The notes beneath the pieces were generated by a model, which worked only from the letters and a program-made list of their open reading frames with translations, was not told the DNA's origin and did no database searches. Positions 1-9,383 of a DNA stretch of 64,000 nucleotides are shown piece by piece; position 1 is the stretch's first letter; each line of letters opens with the position of its first letter. The stretch comes from Galbibacter pacificus (lineage in GTDB: Bacteria; Bacteroidota; Bacteroidia; Flavobacteriales; Flavobacteriaceae): assembly GCF_029603155.1 (NCBI RefSeq), contig NZ_JAPMUA010000004.1, positions 248,001-312,000 of the forward strand, read 5' to 3'. The translations under genes were made by a program, and so were the position numbers.

Positions 1-1380
1 CGGATGAAATACCGGTATTTGGACATTCGTCGCAACCCGGTAAAAAACAGCCTCATTTTTAGGCATAAGGTGGGCATAGAAGTTAGAAATTACCTTTCAA
101 ACGAAGGTTTTGTAGAAATTGAAACCCCATATCTTATCAAGTCCACCCCCGAAGGTGCACGCGATTTTGTGGTACCTTCCAGGATGAACGAGGGCGAGTT
201 TTATGCCCTCCCACAATCGCCCCAAACTTTCAAGCAATTGCTAATGGTGGGCGGTATGGACAAATATTTTCAAATTGTAAAATGCTTTAGGGACGAGGAC
301 CTTCGTGCCGACAGACAACCGGAATTTACGCAAATAGACTGCGAAATGGCCTTTGTTGAACAAGAAGATATTTTAAATGTTTTTGAAGGGCTTACACGTC
401 ATCTTCTAAAAGAAATAAAAGAAATAGAAATTGGCGGTTTTCCGCGAATGACCTATGATGAAGCCATGAAAAAATATGGAAACGACAAGCCCGATATCCG
501 CTTCGGGATGGAATTTGGCGAACTCAACGCCGTAGCCCAACATAAAGATTTTAAAGTTTTTAACGACGCCGAACTGGTTGTCGGGATTGCTATTCCGGGA
601 GCTGCCAATTATACCAGAAAAGAAATAGATAAGCTTATAGATTGGGTAAAGCGCCCACAAATTGGTGCACTGGGCATGGTGTACGTTAAGTGCAACGAAG
701 ACGGCAGCTATAAATCTTCCGTTGATAAATTTTACGATCAAGACGACCTTAAAAAATGGGCAGAAGCCACCGGGGCCAAAACCGGGGACCTTATTTGTGT
801 GCTTTCGGGGCCAACACATAAAACCAGGACGCAATTAAGTGCCTTACGTATGGAAATGGCAGAGCGTTTGGGCTTGAGAAATCCCAATGAATTTGCTCCG
901 CTATGGGTGGTAGATTTTCCATTGTTGGAGTGGGACGAGGAAACTAGCCGGTACCATGCCATGCACCACCCGTTTACCTCTCCAAAACCAGAAGACATTA
1001 AACTTCTGGATACCGATCCCGGGAGCGTAAGAGCCAATGCATACGACCTAGTGCTGAACGGCAATGAAATTGGCGGAGGATCCATAAGGATATTCGATAA
1101 GGATTTACAGGCCTTGATGTTCAAGCATCTCGGGTTTACCGAAGATGAAGCCAAAGCTCAATTTGGATTCTTAATGGACGCTTTTCAATATGGTGCCCCG
1201 CCACATGGTGGATTGGCCTTTGGTTTTGATAGATTGGTGGCAATTTTAGGTGGACAGGAAACCATTCGCGATTTTATTGCTTTCCCAAAAAACAATGCGG
1301 GCCGTGATGTTATGATCGATGCCCCGTCTAAAATAGACAACGAACAACTGGACGAACTGCATATTAAGTTAAATATTTAA
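1..1380 (+). CDS. aspS: Aspartyl-tRNA synthetase (partial, 5' end cut by window)
   Basis: Charges tRNA with aspartate in the cytoplasm. The reading frame is open from base 1, so the first ATG at position 4 is internal; bacterial AspRS is about 585-590 residues and only about 459 are present here. The missing part is the N-terminal OB-fold anticodon domain. The visible part starts at the RYLDIRR segment that opens the catalytic domain. Class II motif 2 (FRDEDLRADR, about residue 95 from the ATG) and motif 3 (GLAFGFDRLVAILGG, about residue 403) are clear, with the bacterial-type GAD insertion between them. A strong hairpin terminator follows the stop. Identification is certain; only the true start is outside the window. 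Confidence 0.97.
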   Translation, partial: RMKYRYLDIRRNPVKNSLIFRHKVGIEVRNYLSNEGFVEIETPYLIKSTPEGARDFVVPSRMNEGEFYALPQSPQTFKQLLMVGGMDKYFQIVKCFRDEDLRADRQPEFTQIDCEMAFVEQEDILNVFEGLTRHLLKEIKEIEIGGFPRMTYDEAMKKYGNDKPDIRFGMEFGELNAVAQHKDFKVFNDAELVVGIAIPGAANYTRKEIDKLIDWVKRPQIGALGMVYVKCNEDGSYKSSVDKFYDQDDLKKWAEATGAKTGDLICVLSGPTHKTRTQLSALRMEMAERLGLRNPNEFAPLWVVDFPLLEWDEETSRYHAMHHPFTSPKPEDIKLLDTDPGSVRANAYDLVLNGNEIGGGSIRIFDKDLQALMFKHLGFTEDEAKAQFGFLMDAFQYGAPPHGGLAFGFDRLVAILGGQETIRDFIAFPKNNAGRDVMIDAPSKIDNEQLDELHIKLNI

Positions 1381-1385
1381 AAATC

Positions 1386-1421
1386 AAACGCTTGTAAGTA
1401 TTATATTTGCAAGCGTTTTTT
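1386..1421 (+). terminator. Rho-independent terminator of aspS
   Basis: A perfect 9-bp stem, AAACGCTTG (1386-1394) with CAAGCGTTT (1410-1418), followed by a T-rich tail. It begins 6 bases after the aspS stop codon. It also covers a TTG codon at 1407 in the frame of the next gene, which argues against that TTG as a start. Confidence 0.9.
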
Positions 1422-1439
1422 ATATTAAATCCATGGGTG

Positions 1440-3233
1440 ATGCCTCATACTAAAAAAAGTCTTTTTACCCGAATATTAATATGGCGTGCCAAACATATTT
1501 CGCAACGCCAATTTATATACATCTTGAGCATTCTGGTTGGTTTTACCTCCGGATTGGGCGCCGTTGTGTTAAAAAACCTTACGCACTTTATACAGTTATT
1601 GCTTGAAGGAAAGCTTGTTCAACAATTCCACCATGCCTTTTACTTTGTCTACCCGATAATTGGTTTAACACTCACATACCTTATTATGAAATATATAATA
1701 AGGAACAGGGTTAGCCATGGTATCCCTTCTACCCTCTTTGCCATTTCAAAGCGAAAAGGAATCATGAAGCAGTTCCAAATGATAGGAAGTATCCTTACCG
1801 CACCTTTTACGGTAGGTTTTGGGGGGTCGGTTGGACTTGAGGGGCCTACGGTTGCCACCGGTGCAGCATTAAGTTCCAACATAGCCCGCTTGTTCCATAT
1901 GAACCAGGCTAGCCGGACACTCTTGATTGGGGCCGCAGCGGCCGGGGCAATGGCATCTATTTTCAAGGCCCCCATTGCAGCCATTATTTTTGCCGTGGAA
2001 GTTTTTAGCCTTGACCTCACCTTAGCATCGTTACTACCTTTGTTGTTGGCATCTCTGTCGGGCGTTATAACTTCTTATTTTTTCTTCGGAAGCGATATTC
2101 TGCTTCCTTTTAAACTAGAAGACGATTTTGTACTGCACGATGTTCCCTTCTTTATTCTTTTGGGGGTTGTTGCCGGGTTTACATCCATATATTTCACCAA
2201 AGTATATGCATACATACACGATTATTTCGATAAAATAAGTTCTCCCATTAGGCGCCTCATTATAGGCGGGATTGCTATTGGAATTATTGTGTTTTTTATT
2301 CCGCCACTATACGGAGAAGGATATGAAGTAATTAACCATTTGGTACAAGGCCACCCCAAGGCAGCACTTGAAAACAACTTTTTTAACATCGACCTGGACA
2401 ATGTATGGGTTGTGGTTGCCCTACTAGTGGGCCTTATCCTATTTAAAATTGTGGCCAGTGCCATTACTTTTGGGGCCGGCGGTGTTGGTGGTATTTTTGC
2501 CCCTACCTTGTTCATGGGGAGCATAATGGGCAATTGCCTTGCCAAAGTATTAAATCATTTAGGTATTTTAAGCAACCCTGTTTCCGAAAGCAATTTTACA
2601 CTTGTCGGCATGACCGGGCTCATGGCCGGTGTCCTGCACGCCCCCCTAACAGCTATTTTCCTTATTGCCGAATTAACCGGTGGTTACGAGCTGTTTATTC
2701 CGTTAATGATTACCGCAACCATTTCGTTTGCCATTACCAAATACTTTATACCGCATTCTGTTTATACCATGGAACTGGCCAATAAAGGCGAATTGATAAC
2801 CCATAATAAAGATCAAGCGGTATTGACCTTGATGGATATTGAAAGCGTAATCGAGACAAACTTTGTCCCCCTTTTTCCAGATATGACCCTTGGCGATATT
2901 GTTCACAATGCAGTGGTAAAATCCAACAGGAATATATTTCCGGTACTCAATAGGGAAACCCGCTATTTGGAAGGGATTATTTTATTGGACGATATCCGGT
3001 CGATTATGTTTGACCAAAGTTTATATGAAGAAATCAAAGCTTCGGATGTCATGCAAAACCCACCTGAGGTCATCAAGATGCAAACCGATAAAATGACAAG
3101 GGTCATGCAAAAATTTCAAGATAGCGGCGCATGGAACCTTCCGGTAACAAAAGATGATAAATACTACGGGTTTGTGTCCAAATCCAAACTTTTAACCGCC
3201 TACCGAAGAAAATTAATCTCTTTCACCGAATAA
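1440..3233 (+). CDS. ClC-family chloride channel/antiporter with CBS domains
   Basis: Integral membrane chloride transporter of the ClC family, 597 residues from the ATG at 1440. The frame extends to a TTG at 1407, but that lies inside the aspS terminator. ClC signatures are present: GSVGLEGPT (a GxEGP motif that keeps the gating glutamate), a second glutamate in AIIFAVEV at the position of the proton glutamate of exchangers, GGIFAP (GxFxP), and a tyrosine (SVYTM) near the end of the membrane part. Both glutamates suggest a Cl-/H+ exchanger rather than a channel; this is inference. The C-terminal ~130 residues are a CBS pair (HDIVHN... and VMQNPPEVIK...), usually a nucleotide-sensing module. 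A small membrane protein follows 38 bp downstream. Confidence 0.93.
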   Translation: MPHTKKSLFTRILIWRAKHISQRQFIYILSILVGFTSGLGAVVLKNLTHFIQLLLEGKLVQQFHHAFYFVYPIIGLTLTYLIMKYIIRNRVSHGIPSTLFAISKRKGIMKQFQMIGSILTAPFTVGFGGSVGLEGPTVATGAALSSNIARLFHMNQASRTLLIGAAAAGAMASIFKAPIAAIIFAVEVFSLDLTLASLLPLLLASLSGVITSYFFFGSDILLPFKLEDDFVLHDVPFFILLGVVAGFTSIYFTKVYAYIHDYFDKISSPIRRLIIGGIAIGIIVFFIPPLYGEGYEVINHLVQGHPKAALENNFFNIDLDNVWVVVALLVGLILFKIVASAITFGAGGVGGIFAPTLFMGSIMGNCLAKVLNHLGILSNPVSESNFTLVGMTGLMAGVLHAPLTAIFLIAELTGGYELFIPLMITATISFAITKYFIPHSVYTMELANKGELITHNKDQAVLTLMDIESVIETNFVPLFPDMTLGDIVHNAVVKSNRNIFPVLNRETRYLEGIILLDDIRSIMFDQSLYEEIKASDVMQNPPEVIKMQTDKMTRVMQKFQDSGAWNLPVTKDDKYYGFVSKSKLLTAYRRKLISFTE

Positions 3234-3271
3234 TTCTTAATTTAATACGCTATATTGAATAAAAACAGGCC

Positions 3272-3526
3272 ATGAAAAGAGTTGTCCAAATTATATTTGC
3301 TTTAATTATTATTGGTTTTTGCACAGGCTATTATTTTAAATGGCAGGATAACGACCTTATGGGCGATAGGATTATTGGGATTTCGGTTATTGCTACGGCT
3401 TTTATCTTAATGCCACTGTTTTTAATCTCCCGTTCAAAGGGCAAAAAAATATCAGATTACATGTTAACAAAGGAAAATCTTGATAAAATGAACGAAAAAA
3501 AGGAGGAAAACACTGAAAATCAATAA
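3272..3526 (+). CDS. Small two-helix membrane protein, function unknown
   Basis: An 84-residue protein with two predicted membrane helices (about residues 4-22 and 36-53) and a charged, Lys/Glu-rich C-terminal tail ending KKEENTENQ. It begins 38 bp after the ClC transporter on the same strand and may be co-transcribed with it. I do not recognise a named family. The composition and start are those of a real gene (hydrophobic N-terminus after MKR, no competing ORF), and it is probably a conserved flavobacterial hypothetical protein. Confidence 0.7.
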   Translation: MKRVVQIIFALIIIGFCTGYYFKWQDNDLMGDRIIGISVIATAFILMPLFLISRSKGKKISDYMLTKENLDKMNEKKEENTENQ

Positions 3527-3610
3527 TTTTTAAAAGAAATAACCATAATTTTATTTGCACTCTCAATTAAATTGGTACATTTGGTACTTTAATTTTTATT
3601 ACAATTTATA

Positions 3611-3805
3611 ATGACTGGTACAGTAAAATTTTTCAATGAATCAAAAGGTTACGGATTCATAACCAACGACGAAACAGGTAAAGACATTTTTGTTCACGTA
3701 ACTGAACTTAAAGGTGTTGAACTAAACGAAGGTGACAAAGTAGAATACGAAGAAGAAGAAGGAAGAAAAGGCATGGTTGCTGCACAAGTACAGGTAATCG
3801 GCTAA
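3611..3805 (+). CDS. Cold-shock protein, CspA family
   Basis: A 64-residue single cold-shock domain, the usual length for bacterial Csp proteins. RNP1 (KGYGFI, residues 12-17) and RNP2 (DIFVHV, 25-30) are intact, so it should bind single-stranded RNA/DNA and act as an RNA chaperone. The acidic stretch YEEEEGRKG near residue 46 is typical of flavobacterial members. It is a monocistronic gene with an AT-rich leader of about 80 bp and a strong terminator downstream. Whether expression is cold-induced cannot be told from the sequence. Confidence 0.95.
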   Translation: MTGTVKFFNESKGYGFITNDETGKDIFVHVTELKGVELNEGDKVEYEEEEGRKGMVAAQVQVIG

Positions 3806-3830
3806 AAGATATTTTATTTTTGTAGTATCT

Positions 3831-3860
3831 AAAAGCCGTCCAGATTGGACGGCTTTTTTT
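3831..3860 (+). terminator. Terminator after the cold-shock gene
   Basis: An 11-bp stem, AAAAGCCGTCC (3831-3841) with GGACGGCTTTT (3847-3857), a 5-base loop and a T run. It lies between convergent genes, and its reverse complement also ends in TTTT, so it may serve tadA as well. Confidence 0.92.
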
Positions 3861-3892
3861 ATGGAACGGTTTTTAGTAATCTCCTTATGAAA

Positions 3893-4342
3893 TCAATTCA
3901 GGTTTCTTTTTTCAATAAAAAACCTTTTTAGCAAAGAAGCTGATTCCTGCTCCATTACCCCACTTACAACTTCGGTTTTTGGATGAAGTTTGGCTCCCAT
4001 TACCGTATAACCACGGTGTTGATCGGTTGCCCCATATACAATTTTGCTTATTTGGCTCCAATATAGAGCCCCGGCGCACATTTGGCAAGGTTCTAAAGTA
4101 ATGTACATGGTACATCCGCTAAGGTATTTGCCACCCAAATAATTGGCAGCAGCCGTAATTGCCTGCATTTCCGCATGAGCAGTTACGTCGTGTAATGTTT
4201 CGGTAAGATTGTGTGCCCTGGCTATAATTTTATTATCAACTACCACAATGGCGCCAACCGGAATTTCACCACTATCATAAGCCTTTTCTGCTTCCTGAAT
4301 GGCTTTTTTCATAAAATAGGCATCATCAAAAGGTTCTATCAT
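3893..4342 (-). CDS. tadA: tRNA-specific adenosine-34 deaminase
   Basis: Converts A34 to inosine in the wobble position of tRNA-Arg(ACG). The protein is 149 residues from the ATG at 4342; the frame continues to a TTG at 4363, but a -7 promoter element lies in between, so the shorter form is chosen. Zinc-deaminase motifs are complete: HAEM (residues 56-59, His ligand and catalytic Glu) and PCQMC (85-89, Cys ligands). The surrounding sequence (IPVGAIVV, MGAKLHP) is TadA-like rather than cytidine or guanine deaminase. It is convergent with the cold-shock gene. Confidence 0.94.
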   Translation of the reverse strand: MIEPFDDAYFMKKAIQEAEKAYDSGEIPVGAIVVVDNKIIARAHNLTETLHDVTAHAEMQAITAAANYLGGKYLSGCTMYITLEPCQMCAGALYWSQISKIVYGATDQHRGYTVMGAKLHPKTEVVSGVMEQESASLLKRFFIEKRNLN

Positions 4343-4347
4343 AACTA

Positions 4348-4355
4348 CAAAGGTA
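4348..4355 (-). promoter_or_regulatory. -7 promoter element (TACCTTTG) of tadA
   Basis: Matches the Bacteroidetes TAnnTTTG element exactly on the minus strand and ends only 5 bases before the tadA ATG. Transcription starting a few bases downstream would give an mRNA with almost no leader. Confidence 0.55.
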
Positions 4356-4471
4356 CAATTCAAAATGAAAAGAAGCTGAAAATAAAGTTTAAGATTATTT
4401 ACATCATATTAAAAGAGATTGATTATATCTACTACATATATAACATTTACCCCTAATAATATTGCGCTATA

Positions 4472-5005
4472 ATGATAATATGGTCTGGCAGAGGATTTTT
4501 AATCGCCCTTGTTTTATTTGCTTCCTTGTTTGCAGGATTTTACTTTTTACCCAAAGAAAGTAGTGATTACGGATTTGTTTTTGCAGCTTTCTTAACGGGT
4601 TTTTTTAGTTGGGCTTTCGGCCGTAAATGGAACAGAGCAGATAATCGGGTTTTTATTGATGAGAAAACAGGGCAAAGATTCCGCATAAAAAACAATCACA
4701 CCCTTTTTTGGATCCCCATGCAATACTGGGGAATTATCCTGCCAATACTAGGCATTGTTATTCTTTTTCAAAATTCGACCTTGATTGCCGTTATAGCTAC
4801 CATTATCCTTGTTGGGATTATTATTTTTCAGTTCAACAGAAACAAAACTAAAAAGCCTATTTCCAATCATGGCAATTTACAGACAAGTCCAAAAAGGAAT
4901 AAAAAAACCGAAGTTGAAATTGAGCAGAACAAACCTGACTCTTTTGAAGACAGGGAAAAAAGAAGAAAAGAAAAAGAAGACCCAAGCAGGTTCATGCCTA
5001 AGTAA
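4472..5005 (+). CDS. Membrane protein of unknown function
   Basis: A 177-residue protein with about four hydrophobic segments (residues 7-27, 33-50, 84-103 and 107-121) and a strongly charged C-terminal tail from about residue 122 (KTKKP...EDREKRRKEKEDPSRFMPK). A short soluble stretch between helices two and three contains DEKTGQRFRIKNNHTLFW. I recognise no catalytic motif. It is divergent from tadA with a 129-bp spacer and is followed by 134 bp before dxs, so it is probably monocistronic. Confidence 0.75.
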   Translation: MIIWSGRGFLIALVLFASLFAGFYFLPKESSDYGFVFAAFLTGFFSWAFGRKWNRADNRVFIDEKTGQRFRIKNNHTLFWIPMQYWGIILPILGIVILFQNSTLIAVIATIILVGIIIFQFNRNKTKKPISNHGNLQTSPKRNKKTEVEIEQNKPDSFEDREKRRKEKEDPSRFMPK

Positions 5006-5127
5006 ACATTTCGCTTGAAATAAAGCCATTTCCGTCAAAAAAAGAATCCATTGCCGTGTTGAGACCTAAAAGTACTGATTTGACTTACATCCTATAAAAA
5101 ATCCAACAAATTCCCTATTTATTAACG

Positions 5128-5135
5128 TACTTTTG
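5128..5135 (+). promoter_or_regulatory. -7 promoter element (TACTTTTG) of dxs
   Basis: An exact TAnnTTTG match, 4 bases before the dxs ATG at 5140. I see no convincing TTG -33 element at the expected distance. If used, the dxs transcript would be leaderless or nearly so. Confidence 0.5.
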
Positions 5136-5139
5136 CGGT

Positions 5140-6912
5140 ATGGAGCATCCTTTATTAGAAACCGTTAACGATCCCGCCGATCTCCGGAAATTAACCAAAG
5201 ACCAACTTCCCGCTTTGGCTGGCGAGTTGCGCGATTTTATTATCGATATCGTTTCTACAAAAGAAGGGCATTTGGGCGCCAGCTTGGGCGTTGTAGAACT
5301 TACCATTGCCCTGCATTACATATTTAACACCCCGGCCGACCAACTGGTCTGGGACGTGGGGCACCAAGCATACGGACATAAAATTTTAACGGGACGAAGG
5401 GATGTTTTCCATACCAACAGGCAATTAAACGGGTTGAGTGGTTTTCCGCGCAGGTCTGAAAGCAGGTACGATACTTTTGGCGTTGGGCATAGCTCCACCT
5501 CTATTTCGGCCGCTTTGGGCATGGCAATGGCTTCTAATTTAAAAGGCGAAACCGAAAAACACCACATTGCCGTAATTGGCGACGCCTCCATTGCCAGCGG
5601 AATGGCCTTTGAAGCTCTTAATCATGCAGGCGTTAGCAAAGCAAACCTGCTTATTGTTTTAAACGATAACGCCATTGGAATAGACCCAAGCGTAGGTGCC
5701 TTGAAAGAATATCTTACCAATGTAAAAAAGGACAGACAGCTTGCTAAGAACAATATTATAAAAGCTCTTAATTTTGATTATAGCGGGCCCATTGACGGGC
5801 ATAGCCTCCCAAAACTTTTAAAAGAACTGGAACGGCTTAAAAAGAAAAAGGGACCAAAATTTTTACACATTATTACCACCAAAGGAAAAGGTTTAAAAAA
5901 GGCAGAAGAAGACCAGGTAAAATACCATGCCCCCGGAAAATTCGACAAACATACCGGGGCACTTATTGTACAACCCAATAAAGAAGAGCCCCCAAAATAT
6001 CAAGATGTTTTTGGAGCAACCATTATGGAATTGGCCGAACAAAACAAAAAAATTGTCGGGATAACGCCTGCCATGCCTACCGGAAGCTCTTTAAAATACA
6101 TGATGAAGAAATTCCCGGACCGCGCATTTGATGTTGGCATTGCCGAACAACATGCCGTAACGCTCGCAGCCGGAATGGCAACACAGGGCCTTCTCCCCTT
6201 TTGCAATATTTATTCCACTTTTTTACAACGGGCTTACGACCAGGTAATCCATGATGTGGCGTTGCAAAAACTGCCCGTTATTTTTTGCCTGGACCGCGCC
6301 GGACTTGTGGGACAGGATGGCGCCACACACCACGGTGCTTTTGATCTTGCGTACCTAAGGTGCATTCCAAACATTATAATTTTTGCCCCAAGGAACGAAA
6401 TCGAGTTAAGAAATATTATGTATACCGCCCAATTGGGATTAGATTTCCCTATTGCCATTAGGTATCCACGCGGAAGGGGTATTACACTGGATTGGAAAAA
6501 GCCTTTTGAAGAAATTGAAATTGGTACAGGGGTTGAGTTAAAAAAGGGAAAAGATATTGCTGTAGTAACTATTGGTAACATGGCACAAAATGCTTCAGAA
6601 GCAATTAACAATTCTATGGGCAAAGAACGTATTGCACATTTTGACCTGCGCTTTTTGGCTCCAATGGACGAAAACCTCTTGCATTATATCTTTTCGACTT
6701 ATAAAAAAATAGTAACGGTAGAAGACGGGAGCATAAAAGGCGGTATGGGTAGTGCCCTTTGTGAGTTTGCAGTAAAGCATCGGTATAAAAATAAAATTAA
6801 AATTCTTGGCATTCCCGAACAATTTATAGAACAGGGTTCCGTTGAAGAACTGCAATTTGCGGTTGGTATTCACCCAAAAAGCATCGCCGTTCAGCTTAAT
6901 AAATTTTTATAA
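5140..6912 (+). CDS. dxs: 1-deoxy-D-xylulose-5-phosphate synthase
   Basis: First enzyme of the MEP isoprenoid pathway: condenses pyruvate with glyceraldehyde 3-phosphate using thiamine diphosphate. It has 590 residues, slightly shorter than E. coli Dxs (620). The ThDP motif is GDAS...LNDN (about 147-176), the substrate-site stretch GVGHSST is at 114-120, and the pyrimidine-domain glutamate sits in DVGIAEQHAV. Transketolase C-terminal domain ends near HPKSIAVQ. The ATG at 5140 gives the expected N-terminus and has a -7 element just upstream. It stands alone on the plus strand, followed 98 bp later by a DUF3078 gene. Confidence 0.97.
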   Translation: MEHPLLETVNDPADLRKLTKDQLPALAGELRDFIIDIVSTKEGHLGASLGVVELTIALHYIFNTPADQLVWDVGHQAYGHKILTGRRDVFHTNRQLNGLSGFPRRSESRYDTFGVGHSSTSISAALGMAMASNLKGETEKHHIAVIGDASIASGMAFEALNHAGVSKANLLIVLNDNAIGIDPSVGALKEYLTNVKKDRQLAKNNIIKALNFDYSGPIDGHSLPKLLKELERLKKKKGPKFLHIITTKGKGLKKAEEDQVKYHAPGKFDKHTGALIVQPNKEEPPKYQDVFGATIMELAEQNKKIVGITPAMPTGSSLKYMMKKFPDRAFDVGIAEQHAVTLAAGMATQGLLPFCNIYSTFLQRAYDQVIHDVALQKLPVIFCLDRAGLVGQDGATHHGAFDLAYLRCIPNIIIFAPRNEIELRNIMYTAQLGLDFPIAIRYPRGRGITLDWKKPFEEIEIGTGVELKKGKDIAVVTIGNMAQNASEAINNSMGKERIAHFDLRFLAPMDENLLHYIFSTYKKIVTVEDGSIKGGMGSALCEFAVKHRYKNKIKILGIPEQFIEQGSVEELQFAVGIHPKSIAVQLNKFL

Positions 6913-7010
6913 ACAAGCATTTTTTAGCATTTTTGCACCCGTGAAGCCAACTTTTATAAAAATACATAACGCATTGTGTACGTACAACCCAACCTAATAT
7001 TTATGTAAAA

Positions 7011-8036
7011 ATGAGAATTCTTACTGTTATCTTTTTCATGTTATTTTTAGCATCTGCAAATGCCCAAGACGACGATCAGCATGTGTATACCAATCCCAGA
7101 ACCAACGAAATATATATTATTTCGGGAAAAGATACCGTAAACTTAACCAAGATTATCAAAGAATATAAACCTTTGCCTCCCCGTTGGAAACGCATAAACA
7201 AAGTGGGGCTAAACATAAGCGAAATTGCTTTTGTAAACTGGAGCGCAGGGGGAAACAATTCCATTAGCGGGTTGAGCAACGCTCAATTTGAAAGAAATTA
7301 TAAGCATGAAAAGGTGCAATGGAACAACGAAATGATTATGCGTTATGGCCTGAACGTACAGGAAGGACAAAAGGTTAGAAAAACCGAAGATGCTTTTGCC
7401 ATTAACTCCACTTTGGGCTTTAGAATGGATAACCTATCTAACTGGTATTTTTCTGCCAAAGCGAATTTTAACACTCAGTTTGCCAACGGTTACAAATATC
7501 CCGATACCGACAACCCTATTTCAAGGTTCATGGCCCCGGGCTATTTTTTGTTTGGTTTTGGTAGCGAATATTCCCCCGAAGGAAAAGATTTTAAACTTTA
7601 TATTTCGCCCATTACTCAAAAATCGACCTTTGTACTCGATCAAGATTTGGCCGATGCAGGCTCTTTTGGTGTTAAAAAGGCTACATACGATGCAGACGGA
7701 AACAAAATATCAGATGGACAAAAAGTAGTAACCGAACTCGGTTTTTTAGTTACAAACTCGTATCAAACCAAGATATACGAAAATATGTTTTTGTCCAACA
7801 GGATTACCTTGTATAGCGATTATCTCAACAGTTTTGGAAATATTGATGTAAACTGGTTGCTTGATGTTGAGCTTAAAGTAAACGAGTATGTGGTTGCCAA
7901 TGTGGGGACACAGCTTATTTATGACAACGACGTTAAGTTTGAGGAGACCGAGCTTGCCAGTGGCGAAAAAATAACATACGGCCCGCGTGTACAGTTTAAG
8001 CAATCTTTGGGCGTTGGGGTTATTTACAACTTTTAA
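7011..8036 (+). CDS. DUF3078 family outer-membrane protein
   Basis: A 341-residue protein with a signal peptide (cleavage probably after ASANAQ) and a long beta-rich C-terminal part with alternating aromatic and hydrophobic residues ending in ...VGVIYNF, as in outer-membrane barrels. The stretch KVGLNISEIAFVNWSAGGNNSISGL is the hallmark of DUF3078, a Bacteroidetes family without a known function. The C-terminal Phe fits BAM-dependent insertion. It converges with dgt with only 6 bp between stop codons. Confidence 0.87.
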   Translation: MRILTVIFFMLFLASANAQDDDQHVYTNPRTNEIYIISGKDTVNLTKIIKEYKPLPPRWKRINKVGLNISEIAFVNWSAGGNNSISGLSNAQFERNYKHEKVQWNNEMIMRYGLNVQEGQKVRKTEDAFAINSTLGFRMDNLSNWYFSAKANFNTQFANGYKYPDTDNPISRFMAPGYFLFGFGSEYSPEGKDFKLYISPITQKSTFVLDQDLADAGSFGVKKATYDADGNKISDGQKVVTELGFLVTNSYQTKIYENMFLSNRITLYSDYLNSFGNIDVNWLLDVELKVNEYVVANVGTQLIYDNDVKFEETELASGEKITYGPRVQFKQSLGVGVIYNF

Positions 8037-8042
8037 GTAATC

Positions 8043-9383
8043 TTAAACCAGTTCCCCGTTTATTTTATTAAAAATCAACAAGGCATTACCATCGGTTAAG
8101 CCTGCCACAAATTGAGTTACCAGCAATAAAGTATCGTATGCCCCGGTTGCTCCCTTAAACCGCTCTGGCAAAAGGTTGAGCACCAATTTATCGTAATTTG
8201 TTGCCTTACCTGTGCTGGTACGCATGACGGCGCCGCAAAAGGTATCCAACAGCTGGTCTATTATTTTATAACCTACAATTTCTTTCTGGATGACCTCATT
8301 GCTTTTATAGATGTTTTTTATGCTCAAGCTGATAATGTCTTCAATTTGAGCCTTATATTTTGATTTTTCCAATAGCGAAACATGAAAATTGCCATTCAAA
8401 ATATCGGTTTCGTTTTCAATAAAAATTCTAGTGGCATCGGCTATAAGTGTATTAATGGAAAGTGCCCTTAAATACCCCAAACGGTCTTCTTTTGTTGTTA
8501 AAGAATAATATTTATTAATATTGATGGTATCCTGCACCAGTTTAATTAAATATTCCAGGGCATATTCTTCCTGAATTAACCCGAGATTGATACCGTCTTC
8601 AAAATCAATAATGGTGTAACAAATATCATCGGCGGCTTCCACCAAAAAGGTAAGGGGGTGCCTGCAAAACGAAATATCGTTTCCGGACCTGGTTTGTACA
8701 AGGCCTAGTTCTGTAGCAACATCCTTGAATATATCTTTTTCGGATTGAAAAAAACCAAACTTTTTATCGGCAATTTGTTGCGTAGGTTTCTTCGGAAGCG
8801 ATTCTTTTGGATATTTCATAAAAGCACCAAGCGTAGCATAGCTTAATCGTAAACCCCCGATTATACCTTTTCGGCTTTCGGTTAAAATTCTGAAGCCATT
8901 GGCATTTCCTTCAAAATCTATAACGTCCTGATACTCTTTATCGGTTAATTGCGATTTATATTTTTCTCCATTTCCATTTTTAAAATATTCGCCAATTGCT
9001 TTCTCTCCACTATGCCCAAATGGCGGATTACCAATATCGTGTGCCAAAGCAGCGGCAGCCACAATTGCGCCAAAATCATTAAACTTATACCCGTGGACTT
9101 CGCCTAAATAAGGATGCTTTTCCAAAATGGCCTTGCCAACCGTTCTGCCAAGGCTTCGGCCCACCACCGAAACTTCCAAGCTGTGTGTTAACCGGGTATG
9201 TACAAAATCGGTTTTGGAAAGCGGGATTACCTGCGTTTTATCCTGTAAACTCCTAAAAGCCGATGAAAAAATTATCCGGTCATAGTCTACCTCAAACCCC
9301 AAACGGGTTTCATCCTGCTCTTTTCTCAATCTTTTGTGCGTGTCGTTATACCTTTTTAACGACAATAATTCTTCCCAGTTCAT
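8043..9383 (-). CDS. dgt: Deoxyguanosinetriphosphate triphosphohydrolase (dGTPase)
   Basis: HD-superfamily enzyme that splits dGTP into deoxyguanosine and tripolyphosphate, limiting dNTP pools. It has 446 residues, in the range of type-1 dGTPases. The metal-binding residues are visible: HTRLTHSLEV (first His), AHDIGNPPFGHSGE (HD pair and the typical dGTPase signature). The N-terminal RLRKEQDETRLGFEVDYDRIIFS...FRSLQDKTQV is also diagnostic. An AGGAG sequence lies 3 bases before the ATG, an unusually clear Shine-Dalgarno for this genome. It ends 6 bp from the convergent DUF3078 gene. Confidence 0.95.
   Translation of the reverse strand: MNWEELLSLKRYNDTHKRLRKEQDETRLGFEVDYDRIIFSSAFRSLQDKTQVIPLSKTDFVHTRLTHSLEVSVVGRSLGRTVGKAILEKHPYLGEVHGYKFNDFGAIVAAAALAHDIGNPPFGHSGEKAIGEYFKNGNGEKYKSQLTDKEYQDVIDFEGNANGFRILTESRKGIIGGLRLSYATLGAFMKYPKESLPKKPTQQIADKKFGFFQSEKDIFKDVATELGLVQTRSGNDISFCRHPLTFLVEAADDICYTIIDFEDGINLGLIQEEYALEYLIKLVQDTININKYYSLTTKEDRLGYLRALSINTLIADATRIFIENETDILNGNFHVSLLEKSKYKAQIEDIISLSIKNIYKSNEVIQKEIVGYKIIDQLLDTFCGAVMRTSTGKATNYDKLVLNLLPERFKGATGAYDTLLLVTQFVAGLTDGNALLIFNKINGELV

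Noticed and set aside
1407..1439. Longer N-terminus of the ClC transporter from a TTG at 1407
   Set aside because: The TTG lies inside the aspS terminator hairpin; the ATG at 1440 gives a normal start.
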